64,000 nucleotides of DNA from Lactonifactor sp. BIOML-A5 (lineage in GTDB: Bacteria; Bacillota; Clostridia; Lachnospirales; Lachnospiraceae): NCBI RefSeq assembly GCF_009677585.1, contig NZ_WKYV01000010.1:1-64000 (forward strand), written 5' to 3'. This document shows positions 33,539 through 42,635 of this stretch, piece by piece. Made by a program: the position numbers and the translations under genes. The notes under the pieces are model-generated. The model saw nothing but the letters and a program-made list of their open reading frames with translations, searched no databases and was not told where the DNA came from. The stretch's first letter is position 1, and the number at the start of each line of letters is the position of its first letter.

Positions 33539-34310
33539 CTGTCAGCACCGCCTCCACAAGAAACCTCTGCTGCACATTCCCATTGCAGGTGGACAGCGTC
33601 AAAATCCGGTTCTCTGCACTTACGGAAATGTCATCCCTCACATAGCTGGCCATGCTCCGGGCATCCCGGAGGGAATCCAGAAATTCCTGGAACTGCGTCT
33701 CCTGGGTAAAGTCAAAGCTTCTCAGAATATGTCTGTTGTCATAGGTCACTGCTGCAAATACCTGATAGGTATAAATGTGCTCCGGTGTGTATATATAAAT
33801 CAGCGGATGCTCTTCCATGTACGTACTGTCCATGTATTTCTTCAGATGTCCGAACATCGTGCCGTCCCGCATATCGTGTCCGTAGATCACGGTGTTAGGG
33901 TCGGTAAAGTCCCTTTTGTTCAGAGATTCTGTGAATATAGAACCCGGAAGCCCCTCTGCCCCCTCCACGGTATGATTCAGGTAGTAGGTGTCATCCTCCG
34001 GCCGCTGAACCACGGGATAGTCTACTTCGGTATCCGGAATACGGATCCAGGCATAGATCTCAGGATTCGTGCTCTGCAGCCCTGGAAAATCAATGGGAAT
34101 CTCCGGCTTTTCTTCCTCCGCAGGAGGCGGAGTTTCCGCTTTTGGAGGTTTTTCCTCTTGTTCCGGCTCCTCTTTCACCTGGTTCTGCTCTGCCATTTTC
34201 TCATACACAGCTTCTTTTTTCTGCTGGCTGGTGTAATAATATATTCCGAAACAGACAGCTCCCAGAAAGATTACAAAAAATACCCAGAATAATTTATTGT
34301 TTCTTTTCAC
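33528..34310 (-). CDS. srtB: Class B sortase
   Basis: 260 residues. One N-terminal membrane helix, a Pro/Glu-rich spacer (45-70), then the sortase B domain with catalytic H145 (VIYGHDM), C242 (LTLSTCNG) and R249 (QQRFLVEAV). The long helix insertion YEEHPLIYIYTPEH region is typical of class B. It probably anchors the SPKTG protein encoded two genes downstream. It overlaps cpsC-like upstream by 17 bases and the LCP gene downstream by 11. Finding a housekeeping-type B sortase embedded in a polysaccharide operon is unusual but seen in clostridia. Confidence 0.9.
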   Translation of the reverse strand: MKRNNKLFWVFFVIFLGAVCFGIYYYTSQQKKEAVYEKMAEQNQVKEEPEQEEKPPKAETPPPAEEEKPEIPIDFPGLQSTNPEIYAWIRIPDTEVDYPVVQRPEDDTYYLNHTVEGAEGLPGSIFTESLNKRDFTDPNTVIYGHDMRDGTMFGHLKKYMDSTYMEEHPLIYIYTPEHIYTYQVFAAVTYDNRHILRSFDFTQETQFQEFLDSLRDARSMASYVRDDISVSAENRILTLSTCNGNVQQRFLVEAVLTDEQ

Positions 34311-35070
34311 TCAATGCCTCTTTCTTATGTTCCTTCAGCGCGCGCTGCTTCCCGACTTTTTCCTTTTCTCTGCTCTTTACATAAGGTATAGTTGCCAATG
34401 TAGGAAGTCCGAGATATTTCTCAACGTCTTCTTCTGTCTGAATGTTGTCATTCAGCATAAAGCGGATGACAAGGACTGCGCATACCAGGACAATACCTAC
34501 CAGAAAGCCAATGGCTGTATTCTTCTTCATGCTGGGGCTTACCGGCTTCTCAGAAACCTCTGCGGGTTCTACCGTAGTGGGGGGATCTGCTTTCATAATG
34601 TCAGCCATCCGATCAGCCGTCTCACCTGCCACCGCATTGGCTACAATGCAGGCATCCTGGGGATTGGCTGAGGTTGCGGAGATTGTCAGAATACGGGTCC
34701 CTGTCTTGTTACTCACCTGAATCATCTCCAAAATATCCTTTCTTGTAAAGGTTTTCCCATCTTCCTCTTTGAGCCGCTCAATTGCAGCATCGATCACAGG
34801 TTTACTAGTTGCAATCACCTCAAAATCGGCGGTAAGCTCTGTACCTATCTGAATATCTGCCAGGGAGGTCACGCTGGTAGTTTTGTTCAATATATAGAGC
34901 AGGGCATTGGACTGGTACATAGGAGTCAGCAGACCTGCCGTGATACCAAGGGCTATGATCCCCCCCATAAATGCACAGATAGCGATGAGCCACCATTTCC
35001 GCAACAGTACATGGAGAAGGGCACCCAGGTCAATTTCAATTTCATCTTCAAATTCTCTGTTCATGTTCAT
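34294..35070 (-). CDS. Wzz/CpsC-type polysaccharide chain-length protein
   Basis: 258 residues with the CpsC/YwqC layout: EIDLGALLHVLLRKWWLIAI and a membrane helix (27-50), an extracellular domain (YQSNALLYILN, RILTISATSANPQDACIVAN), a second helix (IGFLVGIVLVCAVLVIRFML) and a cytoplasmic tail ending in KEKVGKQRALKEHKKEALSE. It activates the neighbouring BY-kinase CpsD and controls export or length of the polysaccharide. No glycosyltransferases lie in the window, so the polymer itself is unknown. Confidence 0.87.
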   Translation of the reverse strand: MNMNREFEDEIEIDLGALLHVLLRKWWLIAICAFMGGIIALGITAGLLTPMYQSNALLYILNKTTSVTSLADIQIGTELTADFEVIATSKPVIDAAIERLKEEDGKTFTRKDILEMIQVSNKTGTRILTISATSANPQDACIVANAVAGETADRMADIMKADPPTTVEPAEVSEKPVSPSMKKNTAIGFLVGIVLVCAVLVIRFMLNDNIQTEEDVEKYLGLPTLATIPYVKSREKEKVGKQRALKEHKKEALSEKKQ

Positions 35071-35108
35071 CTTGTTCCCCTTTTGGAATGTATTTCACGT
35101 TTTCTCTT

Positions 35109-35801
35109 TTAGTAATAGCTGGTGTACTTTCCATAGTAACCGCCGTATTTCTTCCCATAATATCCATTGCCCTTATAATCTACTTTATTCAGGACAACGC
35201 CCAGGACATTGCTGTTGGCAGCCTTCAGCTGGCCCACCACGCTTTTAGCCTCATTCCTGGAGGATTTGTCCGCTGCCAGGACAAGGACGGAACCGTCGCA
35301 TATCTTGGCAATCACTGCCGCGTCGATGACACTTCCAAGAGGCGGTGTGTCTACAACTATGTAATCAAAGGTACCCTTAAGCCCCGCCACCAGTTTTTCG
35401 AATCTTCCATTGCTCAAGAGCTCCGTGGGATTGCTGGGAAAGATCCCTGAGGGAATCATAAATAAATTTTTCTTATTGGTGGAATAGATCACATCATTGG
35501 CTCCCGCCTGTCCGGACAGCAGATGGCTGAGTCCTTTGGAGGGATTCTTCAAATTAAGTCTGTGAACCAGAACGGATTTCCTAAGATCCGCATCTACAAA
35601 CAATGTATTCTTTCCGCTCTCTGCCAGAGCAAGAGAAAGGTTATAGGACACCACGGATTTTCCGTCGTTGGGTGTGCAGCTTGTAACCGCTATGGCCCGG
35701 TTCTCCACACCTGTAAACTCCAGATTGGTTCTGAGGGTACGGTAGACCTCTTTCTCCCGGTTGCTCAGCTCCACATCATCTCTAATTTCTAACTTCTCCA
35801 C
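35109..35801 (-). CDS. CpsD-type bacterial tyrosine kinase
   Basis: 230 residues. BY-kinase motifs: Walker A CTPNDGKSVVSYNL, Walker A' LFVDADLRKS and Walker B YIVVDTPPLGS. The C-terminus is a tyrosine cluster (GYYGKKYGGYYGKYTSYY) that is autophosphorylated in this family. The membrane activator (cpsC-like) is encoded 38 bases downstream and the matching phosphatase (CpsB-like) directly upstream with a 20-base overlap. The cycle of phosphorylation regulates capsule or exopolysaccharide assembly. Confidence 0.9.
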   Translation of the reverse strand: MEKLEIRDDVELSNREKEVYRTLRTNLEFTGVENRAIAVTSCTPNDGKSVVSYNLSLALAESGKNTLFVDADLRKSVLVHRLNLKNPSKGLSHLLSGQAGANDVIYSTNKKNLFMIPSGIFPSNPTELLSNGRFEKLVAGLKGTFDYIVVDTPPLGSVIDAAVIAKICDGSVLVLAADKSSRNEAKSVVGQLKAANSNVLGVVLNKVDYKGNGYYGKKYGGYYGKYTSYY

Positions 35802-36516
35802 TGATATTTTCTCCTCTCAGTAATTTTTCAGGATTATCTCTGGTAATACTTCTCACACAGTCTTTCCCTGCCTTTTTTTCCAGATAAGCAAGGCACTCCT
35901 GCATCTTCGGCCGCCTGTGCTCCCATCCATGGGCGTCGGTTCCTATAAAATGAATCAGGTCACGGCGCGCCAGCCGCAGAAGAAAGCGCCGCATCTGCCA
36001 CCCGGCCCGTCCGGTCAAACTGGATGCATTGACCTGGATATAAGCGCCTATATTAACAATCTCTGCAATCTTTTCTTCCTTCAGCAGGTTTTCATAGCGT
36101 TCTACATGTGCCAGCACCGGCAGATAACCGGCGTAGCGGAGCTTCTGAACCGCCCTCCGGATATAACTGAACTCTTCGTAAATCGGAAATTCCACCAGCA
36201 CATACCGGGTATGATTCAGGGTAAGGGCGTCCCCGGAATCCAGGGCGTCTATGATTCCCTCACTATAAAATAACTCATTGCCGGGATATAAGGCTACCGG
36301 CAGCTTTGCCTTCTGAATATATTGGGAGAGGCTCTCAAAAGCTTCCGCCCTTTTTTCTATGACTGCCTGGTCCATGCCGCACTCAAAATGCGGGGTGGTT
36401 ATGATGGCATCAATCTTCTCACTCACGGCAATGGCAAGCATCTTCTGGGACTCCATTATATCACCTGCACCGTCATCTATGCCTGGTAAGATATGGTTAT
36501 GTACATCAATCAACAA
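35782..36516 (-). CDS. CpsB/YwqE-type PHP tyrosine phosphatase
   Basis: 244 residues of the PHP metal-dependent phosphatase family. Metal ligands appear in MLIDVHNHILPGIDDGAGD, ITTPHFE, LAHVERYE and FIGTDAHGWEHRRP. It dephosphorylates the CpsD tyrosine cluster. The gene overlaps the cpsD-like gene and precedes it on the minus strand. Order cpsB-cpsD-cpsC is a slight variation of the usual cpsB-cpsC-cpsD. Confidence 0.9.
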   Translation of the reverse strand: MLIDVHNHILPGIDDGAGDIMESQKMLAIAVSEKIDAIITTPHFECGMDQAVIEKRAEAFESLSQYIQKAKLPVALYPGNELFYSEGIIDALDSGDALTLNHTRYVLVEFPIYEEFSYIRRAVQKLRYAGYLPVLAHVERYENLLKEEKIAEIVNIGAYIQVNASSLTGRAGWQMRRFLLRLARRDLIHFIGTDAHGWEHRRPKMQECLAYLEKKAGKDCVRSITRDNPEKLLRGENISGEVRN

Positions 36517-36560
36517 TATTCGTTCTCCTCATCTGTACTCTATCCTGCAGAATCCGTATT

Positions 36561-37316
36561 CTATTCAACAGTTACCTGAAGCTTCTCTACATTAGACTGA
36601 TGTCCGTCACTGTCTGTCACGGAGTAGGATACCTCGTAAGTCCCGGCCTGTGAAGTCTTAACCTCTCCGCTTACACGAATTTTACGGTACAGATCTTCTC
36701 TTGAGTCCTTATCATCGGTAATCTCCCGGATGTAGTCCATGTAATTAAACTTTGTCCCTTTTTTCAGCGTTATCTGGTGCTCTGTCAGCCGGAAAGCGGG
36801 ACTCCCTTCCGGAAGCTGGGAGATGGCAGCTTCCGTTTCATCCGCAGAGGGAGCCTGGGATTCCGGAGCGCCGCCTGTCTCCTGCGCTTCCGGAGTTTCT
36901 TCTCCCGTCTCCGGCGTCTCTTCTGCTGTATCCTTTGCCTCTGTGTCTGTATTCTGATCTTCCGGGGGCGCTTCGGTGTCTGCGCCGGCTGCACCCTGGT
37001 AGTTGATTTCACATTGATATTTGGTTACATTATTGTGCTTGTCAACGGCAACAAAGGTAACCGTTGCCTTATTTCCTGAAAGGGCAGGTACGATGCTTTC
37101 AACCATCAGGGTGTCAGAGACATCCCCGTCCTTTTTGTCAATGGCTGTTACTCCTCTTAAAAGTTCCTCTTTGTTCTGGCCTTCCGTGTAAGTAAGGTCA
37201 GTTGTCTCATCGATCTGTATTACAGGGCCTTCTCTGTCTGTTGTATATACTAAGCAGGCTACGCCGGCGGTTATGATGATACATCCCGCCAAAATTAAAA
37301 TAACAGACTTCTTCAT
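36561..37316 (-). CDS. Membrane-anchored protein with two Ig-like (DUF5011-type) domains
   Basis: 251 residues. N-terminal membrane helix (VILILAGCIIITAGVACLVY; the C in VACLVY is not a clear lipobox). Residues 30-105 and 180-250 are Ig/cadherin-like beta domains (GPVIQIDETTDLTYTEGQNK; QAGTYEVSYSVTDSDGHQSN). Between them lies a low-complexity Glu/Thr/Pro linker (about 110-165). Faces outside. First gene of the cps-type control cluster, so probably a surface partner of the polysaccharide machinery; exact function unknown. Confidence 0.7.
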   Translation of the reverse strand: MKKSVILILAGCIIITAGVACLVYTTDREGPVIQIDETTDLTYTEGQNKEELLRGVTAIDKKDGDVSDTLMVESIVPALSGNKATVTFVAVDKHNNVTKYQCEINYQGAAGADTEAPPEDQNTDTEAKDTAEETPETGEETPEAQETGGAPESQAPSADETEAAISQLPEGSPAFRLTEHQITLKKGTKFNYMDYIREITDDKDSREDLYRKIRVSGEVKTSQAGTYEVSYSVTDSDGHQSNVEKLQVTVE

Positions 37317-37476
37317 TTTTTGTTTTGCTCCTTCTTCTTTACATAATGTTCCAAAGTCCCCTAAATGTCTACGTTTTCAAGGACAATTGCCACAAAGGGA
37401 TTTTATCATATCCAAGTAAATAAGTCCACTAAGTCTTCTGTCCGGCAAGATAGAAGGCAAACTATGCAGAGGGCAA

Positions 37477-37998
37477 CTATCGCCTGACCACAGTATTCGT
37501 GAGCCAACAGCCTGCCATACACCCCAGTGCATTATGAATCATATCGTCCCATTCGAACAACCCCCTGCAAAATACCAGCTGGCAGGTTTCAATTACTGCA
37601 GATACCAGAAGTCCCCACAGCAGCCCCTGCCGCCAGGTTACTTTCCGGTGCAGAAGGATGGGAAGCAGTATTCCCATTGGAACAAGTAAAATGCAGTTCA
37701 GCAAATTTTCTTTCAGCAGCTCCCTGTTATGGTTTACGATGACTTCCCTCCAGGACCAGAAGGGCTGCAGTTCAAACTGCCGCTTGGAAGGCATCCTGGT
37801 AAATACAGTGGAGCCGAATACAACGGAAAGGAAAAGCAACAGAGATATTCCGGCCAGCGCCTGGGAAGGCTTTATCTTTTGATGCCGGAACAGATAACCT
37901 GCCGCAAACAGAGCAGCGGCCAGCAGCAAGGCGACACAGAGCATTTCCCGGGCCGTCCACGGTCTGTTATGTGTAATAAAAATCTGATATACGTCCAA
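37477..37998 (-). CDS. VanZ-like membrane protein
   Basis: 173 residues, four to five membrane helices. The signature LLKENLLNCILLVPMGILLP and VIETCQLVFCRGLFEWDDMI, HNALGCMAGCWL identify the VanZ family. Some members confer low-level teicoplanin resistance; most are of unknown role. Start TTG 37998 follows AAAGGAG. It lies 160 bases upstream of the Ig-like gene, same strand; 37317-37476 contains no gene and probably the promoter of the downstream cluster. Confidence 0.85.
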   Translation of the reverse strand: MDVYQIFITHNRPWTAREMLCVALLLAAALFAAGYLFRHQKIKPSQALAGISLLLFLSVVFGSTVFTRMPSKRQFELQPFWSWREVIVNHNRELLKENLLNCILLVPMGILLPILLHRKVTWRQGLLWGLLVSAVIETCQLVFCRGLFEWDDMIHNALGCMAGCWLTNTVVRR

Positions 37999-38037
37999 TT
38001 TGCTGCTCCTTTATTCTTTGCTTCGTATGCCGGTCAG

Positions 38038-39573
38038 CTACTTTTTCCCTTTCATGTACTTCTTGGCATCTTTTAAAAAGCTCCACACAATCAGTACCAT
38101 TATAAAGCCGATAGGAAACGCGGAAACTATGCTCACTGACTGTAGGTTGCTCATAGAGCTTTCCGCAAATATAAGTGCAATGGGAAGCAAAATCAATAAA
38201 ATGCACCACATCAGCTGGATTCCTCTGTGGGGCTGTTCCCCTTCCTCCAAAACGTGGTAGCTGTAACAGGATGCCGTCAGTGCAATAGAGTCAAATGAGG
38301 TAGCATAAAAAGCGATCATAGTTACCAATACTACCACTAACACCAAGGGGGCACAGGGCATGGTTCCGATAATATCCGTAATCAATCCGTAGGCATCTCC
38401 TGTCTCCTTATATTTTGCCAGGAAATCCGCAGCTCCATTCATCTGTTTTCCCAAAGAATAGTTTCCCAGGATAATAAAGCTCATGAGCGTAGAACCTACG
38501 CCAAAAACGTACCCGCCCAAAATGGTCTGTCTTACGGTACGCCCCCTGGAAATATTGCCGATAAAGAAGGGGGCGGCCACGCACCATACCATCCAGTACG
38601 CCCAGTAATAAATGGTCCAGTTTTGCGGAAAGGAGGTTGTCCTCTGTGGATCGGTGGCAGTTGCCAATTCAAAGAAATTCTGAACCATCCTACCCAGGGA
38701 AGAAAATCCTGTTTCTATGATATATCTGGTCTCCCCGCCGAAAAACAGAACGTATGCCAGAAGGCCAAAGAACAAGTAAATACATGCCTTTGCCAGAATA
38801 CTGATTCCCTTAAAGCCGTGAAGCAATGAATATGTATAAATAAAGCAGGTAATGACAAGTATAACGGCTGTCACAACGGAACGATTGAGCTGGATGCCGA
38901 ACAGACTGTTAATGATATCAACCATCAGCGGGGTCGCCACACTAAATGTAGTTGCTGTACCCGCCAGCAGGGCAATGACCGCCAAAAGGTCTATGAGACG
39001 GCCGGCTATGCCATCGGTATGTTTTCCAAGAACCGGGCGGCATGCCTCAGAATATTTCTGACGTTTTCTCTTTCTTACATGAAGCATAAATCCAAAAGCA
39101 ACGGCAAGAACCAGATAAAAGCCCCAGGGAATCAGACTCCAATGAAATATGGGGTACACACTGGCCCAGTCCTGAATACTTCCCATCTCTGCGATATGCG
39201 GATCTGCCGCATACATGAACCATTCAGAGAAAGAATAAAACAGGATGTCTGCCGCCAGTCCGCAGGTAAACATCATGGAACCCCATGCAAAAAAGGAATA
39301 TTTAGGTTTCTCTCCCGGATCTCCCAGAACTATGTCACCGTATTTTGACACAGCCACGTAGATGGAAACCAAAAATATGCCGAGTCCTATGATTAGGTAA
39401 TAGGTTCCGAAGGTATTTCCGAAGAAATACCGGATTTGGCTCAATACGGCGTTGGATTGTTCGGGCATAAAAAAGAATAGAATACACAATACCACGATAA
39501 GCAGGAAGGGTACAAGGGTTATCATCCAGTCGACTTTTTTCTTGATTAAGTTTTTGTTAGAATTATTGTTCAC
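38038..39573 (-). CDS. BCCT-family transporter
   Basis: 511 residues, about 12 membrane helices. BCCT hallmarks include FAWGSMMFTCGLAADILFYS and IYYWAYWMVWCVAAPFFIGN, ISRGRTVRQTILGG. It imports trimethylammonium compounds such as glycine betaine, carnitine or choline. The usual WxxxW substrate box in helix 4 reads differently (GFYLVLAVAFGFML follows FHWSLIPW), so the substrate cannot be fixed. GTG start with GGAGA eight bases upstream. It is transcribed alone or with VanZ downstream (39 bases). A link to the URO-D-like methyltransferase 22 kb away is speculative. Confidence 0.88.
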   Translation of the reverse strand: MNNNSNKNLIKKKVDWMITLVPFLLIVVLCILFFFMPEQSNAVLSQIRYFFGNTFGTYYLIIGLGIFLVSIYVAVSKYGDIVLGDPGEKPKYSFFAWGSMMFTCGLAADILFYSFSEWFMYAADPHIAEMGSIQDWASVYPIFHWSLIPWGFYLVLAVAFGFMLHVRKRKRQKYSEACRPVLGKHTDGIAGRLIDLLAVIALLAGTATTFSVATPLMVDIINSLFGIQLNRSVVTAVILVITCFIYTYSLLHGFKGISILAKACIYLFFGLLAYVLFFGGETRYIIETGFSSLGRMVQNFFELATATDPQRTTSFPQNWTIYYWAYWMVWCVAAPFFIGNISRGRTVRQTILGGYVFGVGSTLMSFIILGNYSLGKQMNGAADFLAKYKETGDAYGLITDIIGTMPCAPLVLVVVLVTMIAFYATSFDSIALTASCYSYHVLEEGEQPHRGIQLMWCILLILLPIALIFAESSMSNLQSVSIVSAFPIGFIMVLIVWSFLKDAKKYMKGKK

Positions 39574-39951
39574 TTTTTGTTCTCCATAAATGTAGTTTAG
39601 GCTCTTGGAAGTTACAGTCTTTTGCTGGTACAGAGTTGAGGCTGCTCAATTCTATCAGCACATTTAAGTTTATCTTCCTATGCTGGTTTTGTCAAATTTA
39701 TATTATATCTTCTTTCTTACCGCCAAATAGCTCACAAACAGCTTCTGCCTGCGTCTGAATCGTACAAGCCGGTGCCTTTTGAACCAGTATTACTTTCCAC
39801 GATTGCGGACATCATATTCTGTGGAACTCTCTACTAGAATAATAGAAACTTTTCCCAAGTCCTCTTTTTAATTCATTAACTACATATCGCGTATCAAGCT
39901 GACTCTTATATCGACATATGCACAATCCTACAGCAGCGTTATGATTACATT
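39574..39951. other. Gene-free stretch with degenerate coding traces
   Basis: 378 bases without an intact gene. On the minus strand a frame continuing from just before the end of the serine recombinase (about 39980 to 39800) stays open for some 60 codons and then, after one stop, for about 30 more (VILVQKAPACTIQTQAEAVC, ELFGGKKEDII). These look like eroded coding sequence, family not recognised. The BCCT promoter should lie near 39580-39650. Confidence 0.4.
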
Positions 39952-41409
39952 TTAAAACAAATTGATCTGGAAGACTCTCGAAGTCAACGAACTGGCAAAG
40001 CCTGAGCAGCTCTTTGGTCTAACAATCCATTTGCTGTTCTGTAATGATCCCCATTTAATCGCATTTGGATTATCTTTATCGCACGGTCTGACTGCTATGC
40101 ATTTTTCCACAGAATTCAGGAGCAACTCAACATACTCCACATCTTCAAATTTCTTCAAACAAACGGTATTGAATCTAATCTGGCCTCTTGCAATTGACAT
40201 GTATGGTCTGCCAGAATCGTAGAACAACTGATTACTTACTACTTGGTATCCATCTAATGAAAATTCATCTTTTGATTTTACAGCATCTAAAGATTCCTGC
40301 TCCTCATATACACTTTCACAGGCTTCACAATAGTCGCTTTCTGAAAAGCCGGACCATAATCTGTTTACTGAGACATATCCTCGCAAAGCTCCGTGCTCTA
40401 TAACTTCCAAAGCAGGCAATGGTATCCCTTTTCTCAGATATTTTTCTGATGCCAATTTATGCTGCGCTGCATCAAAGATCTCGTGACTAACTATGCCTTC
40501 ATGATGATCTACCTTTAATACCTGAGGCTTATCATGATTATTCTTTCGTTTTTTATGTTCCCAAAAATCATAGGTAAATGTTTTCCAGCTAAGAACATTT
40601 CCACAATTTCTTTCATTTTGCATAATTGATCTGACTGTGCCAGAACACCATCTGGTATTGCCTAGTTTTGTAGGGCGTTTCAGCTGTGACAATATCTCAG
40701 CTATTTCTCCAGTAGGAAATCCGGACAAATACATATAATAAATAAGTTTTACCGTCTGTGCCTCTTCTTCATTAATTATCAGGTTACCGTCCTCATCATG
40801 GTCGTATCCAAGCAATACCGGTGTAAGAAATTTACCTTTCTTAAATCTGTTTTCCAGTGACCAATTCATAGCATTGCTCTTTGTTTTAGATTCTTCTTGC
40901 GCAGCTGCAGCCATTACAGCAAGAATCATCTCAGATGTACTATCCAGGGTATTGATTCCCTCTGTTTCAAACTTTACAGCTACCGGTGGTTTCAGATTTG
41001 AAAGATGGCGCACCATAGAAAGACAGTCCACCACATTTCTTGCAAAACGTGATACTGCCTTAGTTACAATAATATCTATTTTTCCCGCTTCTGCCGCGGC
41101 GATCATACGATTAAAATTATCTCTGTGTTTCATGGAAGTCGCACTGATACCTTCATCTGCATATATTCCTGCAAACTCCCAGTCAGGATTCTTGTTTATC
41201 TCTTCTTCATAGTGCTCTTTCTGTAGCTCATAAGAAGTAGTCTGTGCCGGATCATCTGTAGAAACTCGACAATAAGCACATACTCTTTTCTTCGGACTGT
41301 CTTCTGTCACTTCCAAAGGTTTTCTAGCCGGAATGTAGATTAGATCATCCGCATTAAGTTGTTTATATTTATCTTTGATCTTTTGTCGTTGTTCTTCTCG
41401 GCTAGACAT
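39952..41409 (-). CDS. Large serine recombinase
   Basis: About 485 residues. N-terminal resolvase domain with the catalytic serine in RVCAYCRVSTDD, GIYADEGISATSMKHRDNF and VTKAVSRFARN; then the recombinase domain (YYMYLSGFPTGEIAEILSQL, WCSGTVRSIMQNERNCG) and a cysteine pair region (CEACE) with partial zinc-ribbon. Usual relatives are 500-560 residues and have a longer C-terminus, so the end (VFQINLF) may be shortened by a frameshift. ATG 41409 preferred; an ATG at 41421 abuts the GGAG. Sits 3 bases after the HTH/RepA chimera in a mobile-element remnant. Confidence 0.8.
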   Translation of the reverse strand: MSSREEQRQKIKDKYKQLNADDLIYIPARKPLEVTEDSPKKRVCAYCRVSTDDPAQTTSYELQKEHYEEEINKNPDWEFAGIYADEGISATSMKHRDNFNRMIAAAEAGKIDIIVTKAVSRFARNVVDCLSMVRHLSNLKPPVAVKFETEGINTLDSTSEMILAVMAAAAQEESKTKSNAMNWSLENRFKKGKFLTPVLLGYDHDEDGNLIINEEEAQTVKLIYYMYLSGFPTGEIAEILSQLKRPTKLGNTRWCSGTVRSIMQNERNCGNVLSWKTFTYDFWEHKKRKNNHDKPQVLKVDHHEGIVSHEIFDAAQHKLASEKYLRKGIPLPALEVIEHGALRGYVSVNRLWSGFSESDYCEACESVYEEQESLDAVKSKDEFSLDGYQVVSNQLFYDSGRPYMSIARGQIRFNTVCLKKFEDVEYVELLLNSVEKCIAVRPCDKDNPNAIKWGSLQNSKWIVRPKSCSGFASSLTSRVFQINLF

Positions 41410-41424
41410 ACTACTTCTCATCTC

Positions 41425-42003
41425 CTATTCATTATTCCAATGCCAATACCAGGCATTTTCTTTTCGATACGCAGTAATTCCCAATTCTTTCTGTGCTATG
41501 CGAATTGTTTTATCCGCAATACCAAAACTATTTATTCTTGTCATAATCTCTGTCGAAGGTAAATCTTCAGACATGAGCATTAATTTCAAATATTCTTTTG
41601 CCCGATCTTTTTTCGTTAATGTCACATCAACATCTTCAAACTGTGATGGATCCCTATCGCATTTCCCAATCCATTGAAATCCCTGATCTGTGCTAAGTGA
41701 AAATGCAATCGTCTCTCCTTCAGGTGCCAAACTTGCTTTTATCGGATACATATACCTAATCTCAGAATTTTCCTGATCCCTCGACACCATTAATACACTC
41801 CTGGCTATAGCTGATTTATTAACACCAATAAGATTAGCTACCTGTTCCTGCCTTAAATGTTTGCTGTTTCTTAGTTTTTTTAGCCTGCTCCCCAATGTTT
41901 CGATCACTTGTATGCACCTCATTTCATGCATCATGACAGTGCGCCTATTTTCAATCTGATTATCCATTTCGATAATATCAAAAACCAGTTGCCAATTGGT
42001 CAT
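41425..42003 (-). pseudogene. Chimeric frame: XRE HTH joined to RepA/AAA ATPase C-terminus
   Basis: 192 codons. Residues about 36-66 are the first three helices of an XRE repressor (LGSRLKKLRNSKHLRQEQVA, NLIGVNKSAI). At about residue 67 (near 41805) the sequence switches to ARSVLMVSRDQENSEIRYMY, then WIGKCDRDPS and ELGITAYRKENAWYWHW. That is the C-terminal end of mobile-element RepA-like (RecA/AAA_25) ATPases. The DNA-recognition helix context and the whole ATPase core are missing, so a deletion fused two genes in frame. It may be non-functional or a novel small fusion. The true start is uncertain. Confidence 0.6.
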
Positions 42004-42290
42004 TTCCAGTTACCAGTCTGTTAACTGAACGAATAATCTCTTGAAATAGTCCTACAGATATCTTACTCATAATTCTCAGAGACATATTTTTAACATCCCC
42101 AACGTATATAGGTCTGCCATCTTACCACCTTACCATCTTGATGCTATTTAAAATCTGGTAATTCAAGATCTCTTTTCCCCTTCACTTGAGTTACTAATTA
42201 CAGTTTAACTTAACGGTATTTTCATTACAAGTGAACTGTACATAACTTCTCAGCTGAACGGTAAAATATTTTCAGATGAGGTGATTTTCA
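42004..42290. promoter_or_regulatory. Intergenic control region with repeated half-sites
   Basis: AT-rich region upstream of the XRE gene. Repeats of the form TGAAC(T/G)GTA occur at about 42230 and 42253, with related TTAACGGTA and TAACTGAACG nearby. They are candidate operators for the small HTH protein. GAGGTGA precedes its ATG. Confidence 0.4.
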
Positions 42291-42596
42291 ATGGATATAT
42301 TACAGAAATTACGAGTTCTCTTAGAGGAACGTGGTTGGACTGAATACAGACTTGCTAAAGAATGCGGATTAAACGAATCCACCATTGCTAATATATATAG
42401 AAGAAACAGTGTTCCTTCGTTTCCTACTTTAGAAGCAATCTGCAAAGGATTCGGCATAACACTCGCCCAATTTTTTGCCGAAGGTGAAATGATCGAACTT
42501 ACTCCCGAAATCAAAAACTTAATCGATTCCTGGGTTGGACTGACTGTTGAGCAGAAAAATGCCGTTTTAAATATGATGAACGCATTTAAAAAATAG
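42291..42596 (+). CDS. XRE-family helix-turn-helix regulator
   Basis: 101 residues. HTH at about 5-62 (LRVLLEERGWTEYRLAKECG, LNESTIANIYRRNSVPSFPT), then FGITLAQFFAEGE and a C-terminal helix (LTVEQKNAVLNMMNAFKK) often found in small Firmicute repressors of mobile elements. GAGGTGA lies upstream of the ATG. It is convergent with the Kiwa-like operon and shares its terminator; it may regulate itself or the island. Confidence 0.85.
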   Translation: MDILQKLRVLLEERGWTEYRLAKECGLNESTIANIYRRNSVPSFPTLEAICKGFGITLAQFFAEGEMIELTPEIKNLIDSWVGLTVEQKNAVLNMMNAFKK

Positions 42597-42602
42597 CAAT
42601 AT

Positions 42603-42635
42603 AAAACCGTTGATCAATCTGACCAACGGTTTTCT
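42603..42635. terminator. Bidirectional terminator between XRE and kwaA-like genes
   Basis: AAAACCGTTG and CAACGGTTTT form a 10-bp stem with an 11-base loop and T/A tracts on both sides. Confidence 0.85.
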
